Shown here: positions 57,235 to 64,000 of the stretch, in pieces
Numbering within the stretch: position 1 is the first letter of the stretch
How the letters are laid out: each line of letters begins with the position of its first letter
Translations under genes and position numbers: made by a program
Assembly: GCA_018806985.1 (NCBI GenBank)
Contig: JADANN010000297.1
Span: forward strand, 62,001 to 126,000
Length of the DNA: 64,000 bases
Reading direction: 5' to 3'
DNA from: Angiostrongylus vasorum
Lineage: Eukaryota > Nematoda > Chromadorea > Rhabditida > Metastrongylidae
The notes under the pieces: generated by a model
Told to the model about the DNA's origin: nothing
Database searches by the model: none
The model's input: only the letters and a program-made list of their open reading frames with translations

Positions 57235-60200
57235 ATAAAAAAAATATTGAAATTTTCATATTTAGGTCGGCTACCTGCGCAGAGTAGTTCCAGTTACAAA
57301 TTAGATATAGGAGTACCATAAAAATTGTGCACTTAGTTGCGAACGGTTTGTTTTTTCTTAGAAGTAGTTCGTCTATTGCAGCAAATCTGAGTTTCTGTTC
57401 AAGTTGTACTAGTTGTGATTTATCAGCAAAATAGTTACAGCATTTGACTTAATCTTTATGTCAGAGACAACGACTAAAGGAAATCACGGAAAAATTAGGA
57501 TGCAAAAGTCGTTTTCTGAGAAGGTCCTTAAGGCCTATACGGCTGTGCGCGCTATTCGATACTACACATCATTCTTTCATTTGTTAGCCATACTGCTTCA
57601 TTACTAAATTCACTGTTACAACAAAAATCAGCCAAGAAGCCCTAACCTAATCAAATAAAAATAAGAAAAGGGTAAAAAGGACGGAACAAGAAGCATGATT
57701 GCCAGAATACTTAAGCGGCACGACTTTATGAAGAATCGTTCAGTGCCAGTGGATTTTCCACGTAATTGTTAGGTTGTTCGTTTCGCAATAAATTTTCCAC
57801 TGATCCTATGAAGCTTGTGTGAGAAGGCTCAGTAGTCGTTACAGAGAACTAGGACGGAGGTAATTCCTTAATTCCTGATGTTGGGTTGATCAAAGTCGCC
57901 CCAGTGAAAGAAAATCGTACACATTGCCAATTTATGTAAACACTTCTATGTGATGAATGTCTCTTTTACATCAATTCGACAACCAGCTGGTAGATAATAC
58001 TAAATTACGGATGTCAGTAGTGTTACAAAGACTGATCGCTACAAACGTAGACTCCTAGGACTACTTCATTTCCACTTTTGCATAAGTGAGTAGGTAGTTC
58101 GGGTGTTGATAGCGGATTTTTTATATCAAGCTCAATGGTAGGATTATTCCTGATCGGCTGCAAACTATTTGACCACGCGCAGGGAACTGCGGTCACTTAA
58201 ATATAGTCAAGTTTATTCAGATCTCCTTATATCTCCTCAATGTTCCAACTACAACCACGACATACGTGATTTTTCTTTTCGTGTATTGCATGAAATTCTC
58301 CGTTGAAGGCCGTGTTCCAACTGGGGAGCACATTGATGCAATGCTTTTGGCATTGTCATCTCATCTACGCCCATGTAACAAATGACAGAATGCAGCACTC
58401 CAAACCGACAAGCAAATCGTGGATTCGCATATGCAAATTAATCGATCGCTCGCGATAAACACATGGTGAGTAAAGCTGTCCACAGACAGCAGACCAATTC
58501 TGTCAAATTTCGCTCCAAATTTGATCTCCAGACGTCTGCGAACAGATTGAAGCATTGCGGTTGCATGAAAGTGGCTCGTCATAATACAGCTGGAAGAAGA
58601 AACAGTTGTCTGATGGAACTTTTTGGAACACGATCATAGTACAAAAGCTAATGGACCATCTGGTTAGAAGTGTCAGTGGTATTAAACATTCGAAAAACAC
58701 TACACATTTGATTAAGGACTGACTAGAAACACGCATTTCAAAGATCTAATAGAAATAGGATAGAAGCTGGAAGATGCTCAACATAGAAATCAATTTGAGA
58801 GAAAAAAGTGAGTAGTGGATCATGAAGTTGCGCCAAAATGATGCTTATTAGACAAAGAAAAAACGTAAAAACTAGAAAGAATAAAAGAGGAGTCGAAGCA
58901 AAGATGTTGATTTCTTTACGCATTCAAACGCTAGGAAGACGTGTCAGTCAGCATTTGAAAACAAATTAGGTTCAAAAACGATCAGTAATATAGGAATATT
59001 AATTTCTAATCATTCTAGTAGTCAAAACCTATTTTTCTGCATGCTAACTCAAGCAACGAATTGTGGTTGCTCATTTTGAAGAGTACCAGTAAAGATACCA
59101 GTCAGTAACTCCACTCGGATAACACCAATTTCGGAGAGTAGGAAGAGTAACAGGGTAAAGAATCACGAAAAATCTTGCATTTAAAACCCCAAAATAAAAA
59201 GAATCAGAAGGGATCAAAAGAAATTCAGTTAGAGTTCTAATCAGTGTGTCAAATACGATAGAAAGTCGAAACGAAAGGGGAGAAGATTTATTACAACATT
59301 CTCAGTACGAAATTTACAAAAGAGAAATATGAAAACCTAGAGTTTTTGTTCCGTAGATTTTCGTTCTTGAGTGTTCTGTGTAATACTTCGAAATAAACCA
59401 GTACAGGAAACCTGGATTAATCAACGTGATAATCGTGTACTCAGTGGAAAACTGCACTAGCTACTCGGGACATTATAATCGTATTTAGGGAGTTCCTTCA
59501 ACGAACAATCAACACGACGCTGAATTGACATGTTTTGTCTGGAGAACAAATCCTCGTAAGCCAATATGACGGACGAACAAAAACCATCGGTGATATCGAA
59601 AACTTGGTGCTTTCGCCACCAGAAAATTTGCAGTTATGTATAGGAATGATTTTTCACTATTATGAATGACCTAGTTAACGCGGAAAACTTGATAACTGCA
59701 CTCCACACGAATTCGCCGACCGTCGTGAAATGTGCTGCCTATTCGGTATCCTACTGGACCACATTTGAATTGAATTATCACTTATAACAAGAAATGCATA
59801 TAACTCATATCGCTTATGATGTGAAATGGATATTGCTTGACAATCGATAACGCTCCATAGAAGGCTTAGATACTGAAGAAAAAACTTCAACGCACGCATA
59901 GGAAGTATTTATATCCAAAGAAGATGATGGTCACCGTTTAGTGATAAGTGGCAAGCCTTATCAACTAATGAGAAGAAAACCTATATCACCAGTGGATGAC
60001 CACTTCTTCAAATATCTGCCCAACCTCTCGCGAGAAAATACTGGCTAATCAGCAGGCATTCAAAAGGTCTTCGACGACTTTATTGGATTGAGAGATCGAA
60101 ACTTGTACGTAGTTTGAACGTCTGAAATTGTAAGACGTGGGCTAAACCATCTCTGTTTTAAAGGTTTCTACGTAGATTAATAAAACGCAAAATTTAAAGT

Positions 60201-61320
60201 GTTTTTCAAAAAAACCAGAGCAGTATACACAAAGATTTTTGGGTAGTTTCTCAGATTTTAAACAACAGCTTGGTTTTTGAATGGTTACTGTAAGTAAACT
60301 AGAACTGTGGCTTGATTTCCCCTTAATTCTTTCTCCTGCTACTCGGTGTTCGTGCCAGCATGCGACATATACGATTCATGGATGCCCAAAAATGCTTACG
60401 CCTTTCAGCTCCAAGCAAACGGTTCATAGTGAATTTAATTCATTCAAATAAAAAGTGCTAAAATCTCTGGATTTTTGTGAGAAATATACAACTCCTTCCA
60501 TATTAGAAGGTTAGAGTTTCGATTTTTTAGAGCTTGTGAAATGCTTCTTTTCTTCACTTATCATCAAGTCTCGCACGTCGAACAGCGAAGAAACTGAATA
60601 AGCGTGACTTTCTCCAGTGGGTCAAAATGCGTTTCACAATTGTCAATAATAAATTTTCCGCTAGATTTGTTTCGTTTCAATTTTTTTCGAAAGTTTCTTT
60701 TTATAGACATTGCCGAAGTAGGTTTTGAGTTTAAGTAATGGACGAAGAAATATATAAGTAAGTATAAGGAAAGTATATGCCAAGAAGTCCAAAAAGGAGT
60801 CCTAAAAACGGATTATACTGGTTTCTATCATTCCTTTAATCCTTCACGGTATCTATCCAGTGTTCACTGAGCATCCAGAAATCTACAGGATGTGCTCTGT
60901 TGATTGATGAGCCAATATCGTCAGGTTTGGATCACCATCACACCACTGGCTTTTAATGAATTGGGTGCCCTTCAATTTACACACTGTTCAGCACTCTCAT
61001 TCACATTCACCCTTTACCCCAAGGCTTTAACGTATTTTCGAAGACGCTGTTCTTTTTCGAATAATTTTCCATTAAATCTCAGTTAGTGCAGAAGTTGAGA
61101 AATTTGTACTACTTCAACACAGATTTTTCTTCAGAACTCCATAAGTAATGTACAAAATCTGCAAAACATCCTTTCAATCCTAAAATTGCCTAAAACAAAG
61201 GTCCTCAGAAAATCAAAAACGAAATTTAAATTCGCTATTTGCTTTGTGCTAGCTAACGTAGTACAGACTGCTGCAGGGTGGATTATCCGCCGAAAAACTA
61301 ATAGTCATATCAGCAGCAAC
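57235..61320. other. 4 kb of intergenic DNA, nothing recognised
   Basis: Only short motif-free open frames. I found no copy of the SINE, MITE or repeat A families here, in contrast to the introns of the neighbouring gene. Confidence 0.45.
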
Positions 61321-61327
61321 CGCCCTG

Positions 61328-61558
61328 TATAAAAGAGCACTGCCGAGTGAGTAAGCCTCGTTCGTGCGATGTTCACTGAAGAAGATCTCGTCTCGGTACG
61401 AAAACGAAGACGCTACAGCGAGATTACGAACATCTGTGGACCCCCCAACGCGGATCATCGACCCTGATAAGGACGAAGACGTCGAAGCGTTAGCTGAAAT
61501 AAATATGTTTATCAACCTCTTGCAAGCTCAAAAACTTAAAAAACATGTCGAAATTTAA
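61328..61558 (+). other. Possible small gene: TATA box followed by a short acidic open frame
   Basis: TATAAAAG at 61328-61335 is followed at 61364-61558 by an open frame that reads SSRYENEDATARLRTS, then DPDKDEDVEALAEINMFINL and ends LQAQKLKKHVEI-stop. The second half would make an acidic segment followed by an amphipathic helix, which is less random than most frames here. An alternative ATG at 61369 in another frame gives 32 codons (RKRRRYSEITNICGPPN). No signal peptide, family or partner exon recognised; the minus strand is also open across the region. Treat as a weak candidate. Confidence 0.22.
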
Positions 61559-61559
61559 A

Positions 61560-64000
61560 TATGTGAAATTTCTAACGCAAGAGCAGCAGCTAGAAACATA
61601 AACGACACATTGTGGAAAATCAAATCGTCGGTTGGATCTTGCGTCTTGGACAAGAAGTCATCTTGGTGCTAGAATTATTTTGGACGATAAAAATGAAACA
61701 CTATCTTGATAGCTTGGTAAGCTACCAGAAGACCGTAAAGGTCAAATATGCAATCAACAGCCTCTATGGTGTTCCGAATGGATTCGAATACATTGTGCAT
61801 GCCTAAGTGGTTGATCAGCTGCGAACACTTTATTTTTATTTCAAAATCGACTTTCCTTTAACCTTGGTATGACAAATCAGTATGTATTCTTCCTCTGATA
61901 ATCTTATACGAGGTTGATAACGGTTAGCGACCTCGCGTAAGCGCATCAAAGAAAGAATACATACTTTACTTTTATCTCAGTATTCCAAATAAAATCACAT
62001 CACCTCCAACTGTTTTTGGGACATAGGTAATTCATTTGTTCAGAACTGAATCGGTTCTAAGTCTCATGATTCATCATTTCATAGGAAGCCGATTTTGAGC
62101 GCCCAAGAAAATGCAAAAAAGGAGAATACTAAAAAAGCGCGAATTAGTAGTAACGCATAGGGTAGATGTAATATAGGTAGAAAAGAAGCACAACTGACTT
62201 TAATGTAAACGCGATGCATTATGAAAAATGCATGACAGATGTCCGAAATGATCCGAAGAGAACAATCATAGAAACATAGAAGGGGAATGAAGCAGAAAAT
62301 ATGGTGACACCCCTTAAAAAGCGATACGAGTAGGAATACGCTCATACTTCGTCAGTCAGAAACTATGATTTGGTTTATAACGAAAAACTTGTAATTTGAT
62401 AAAGATTTCTCTCTCGACAAGGAAATACAGGGTGCTGGAACTTTTATGTAAACTCTTGTAAAGCATGGATATATTGTCATATTTGTATTAAAATGGATGG
62501 CTAGAGCATTCTATGAGATTCGCCTTTCACCAACACTGGATGCTTGTATATGTACCCGTTTCAGTCACCTAATTCAACTGTGCTTGTAAACCAAAAAAAA
62601 TGAAAAACCCTAGCCAATAATCTGTTCAAATATGCTGATATTTGTTCAACAAAAACGCTTTCAGTAAACCATCTACAAGTTCGCTGCTCATAATTTTACA
62701 GTTTGAGATGAAAAAAAAGATAATTAAGAAAGAAAAAAAAGAAAACGAAATGCTCGGTGAAAAACGTGTGACATGCGGAGGATGCTTTGGTTGCACTACT
62801 AACGAAAATACCCTGGAGAATATTCTAGCTAGTACCACAAAGCTCTAGAATGATATCAAACAAACGGGAAATATCACACTTAAGTGGTAATTCTCTGGCA
62901 ATCAGTCAATAAGGACGAGTGTTACAAAGAGGAACTAAAACGATTTATATTGGTTGTGGGATCAAATTCTCCCATAGACCATCCACCATTCACAGACATT
63001 GATTTTTTTCGAAGAAATTTAACACTTGGACAATAACAACATTTAAATGGTGACCATTATTAGCTTTAAAGTAATATTATTGCTAAATCGATCGCTATAT
63101 TTATCACAATGGGCTTCTTTTCGCCAAACCAACATGCGCAAGACGTTGTACACCTTTAAGATTATTTTTGTTCATTTAATGAACATTAAATATGTAAGGT
63201 CGGAAACAACAAGTAACACTAAGCCTGATTTGCTCAATAAATTCATAACGCATTACAAAAATTAGTCAGCACTGAATGACTGACGGAGGAGTTCTCAAAA
63301 AATTTCAGAATTTTATGTCAACAATCGATAGACGTCCATCGTGCAGAACACATGGAAGAAGTGCTAATGTCGACTGTGTTAGTTCCAACAAGTGTCTACT
63401 TCGTCTAGGAAACAAATAAAAAACCAAGTCGCCATTAATCAATAGTGGATGTATCAGTGACAGCAGACATTTGACAGACTTGACTAGTTTTCACTGAATT
63501 CGAGATACTGTAGACGATGTTCTGAAAATCAGAGAAGTCGAGACTACTTTAGTGTTTGAATGGCTTTCAACGGGCTTCTTCAAAGGAAGAGTAATTGAAT
63601 TTAGAGGTTGACGAATTCAGACACGACGAAAGAGGGAAAACGGGCTGAAAGTGGACACATCCACCCCGTGGTTAGCCGAAAAATAACGAACTGAGACTGC
63701 AACATCCATCACGGACTTCGTAGTATCATTTTTAAAGAAGTGGAATACGAAAGCGGACAACACGGTGCATTTCAGTGCACATAACATTAAATTCATTTAT
63801 TTACTATCATATTACTTATAGAATCTCATATATGTCATCTTGATGAGCAGTTCCTTTATAGGTTCGGTTTTGTTAAAGCCTTTGCTTTCGCGTTGAGCAT
63901 CAAAAGAGAGGATTCATTAAAAGATAACGACTGCCATTAATACGGGCAATATCCAATATCTTCTACATCATTTCTAGAAATAACCAGAAAAACATATCAA
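61560..64000. other. Window end, no gene or repeat recognised
   Basis: Open frames of 60-90 codons (for example 61612-61806, 62079-62345) lack motifs and plausible splice partners. Confidence 0.4.

Noticed and set aside
1..64000. CRISPR arrays, rRNA genes, bacterial operons, or nematode polycistronic operon structure
   Set aside because: No regularly spaced direct repeats, no rRNA-like blocks, and no two genes close enough on one strand to suggest an operon.

Overview
This is AT-rich nuclear DNA of a strongylid-type nematode (hookworm or a close relative). The evidence is many small GT-AG introns with the short TTTCAG-type acceptor, likely trans-splice acceptors a few bases before start codons, proteins that match C. 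elegans families, and a high load of SINEs, MITEs and decayed retroelements. Nothing here looks prokaryotic: no operon, rRNA, CRISPR or convincing free-standing tRNA gene is visible.

Four spliced protein-coding genes can be rebuilt exon by exon. (1) 4795-16355, plus strand: an atypical soluble guanylate cyclase of the gcy-31/gcy-33 class (H-NOX, HNOBA, cyclase), 16-17 exons. Its reading frame is broken by four separate single-base insertions; ignoring them gives 659 residues with the haem-ligand histidine exactly at residue 105. (2) 19438-25051, plus: a 763-residue protein with two tandem immunity-related-GTPase (IRG)-like domains, an N-terminal MGxxxS myristoylation signal, a proline-rich linker and no DxxG (G3) motif in either domain. 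(3) 32561-33274, plus: a 76-residue neuropeptide precursor that I recognise as nlp-49-like. (4) 56215-37143, minus: a gliotactin-like (glit-1) catalytically dead carboxylesterase/adhesion protein of about 912 residues in 18 exons spread over 19 kb, with one probable GC splice donor and one single-base gap in a G run.

The rest is intergenic or intronic DNA filled with repeats: a tRNA-derived SINE family (about 13 good copies plus decayed ones), a second longer tRNA-headed SINE (2 copies), a ~380-bp unclassified dispersed repeat (6 copies), a palindromic MITE (6 copies), and single remnants of an RTE-type LINE, a mariner transposon and a Penelope-like element whose GIY-YIG endonuclease segment lies between inverted copies of its own end. 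Most long introns of the three large genes owe their length to these elements.

The four genes do not form one pathway, but two are neuronal by family: the cyclase (in C. elegans gcy-31/gcy-33 act in gas-sensing BAG neurons) and the neuropeptide. The IRG-like gene is the least characterised and the most interesting. From 56.2 kb to the end I find only one weak gene candidate, near 61.3 kb.
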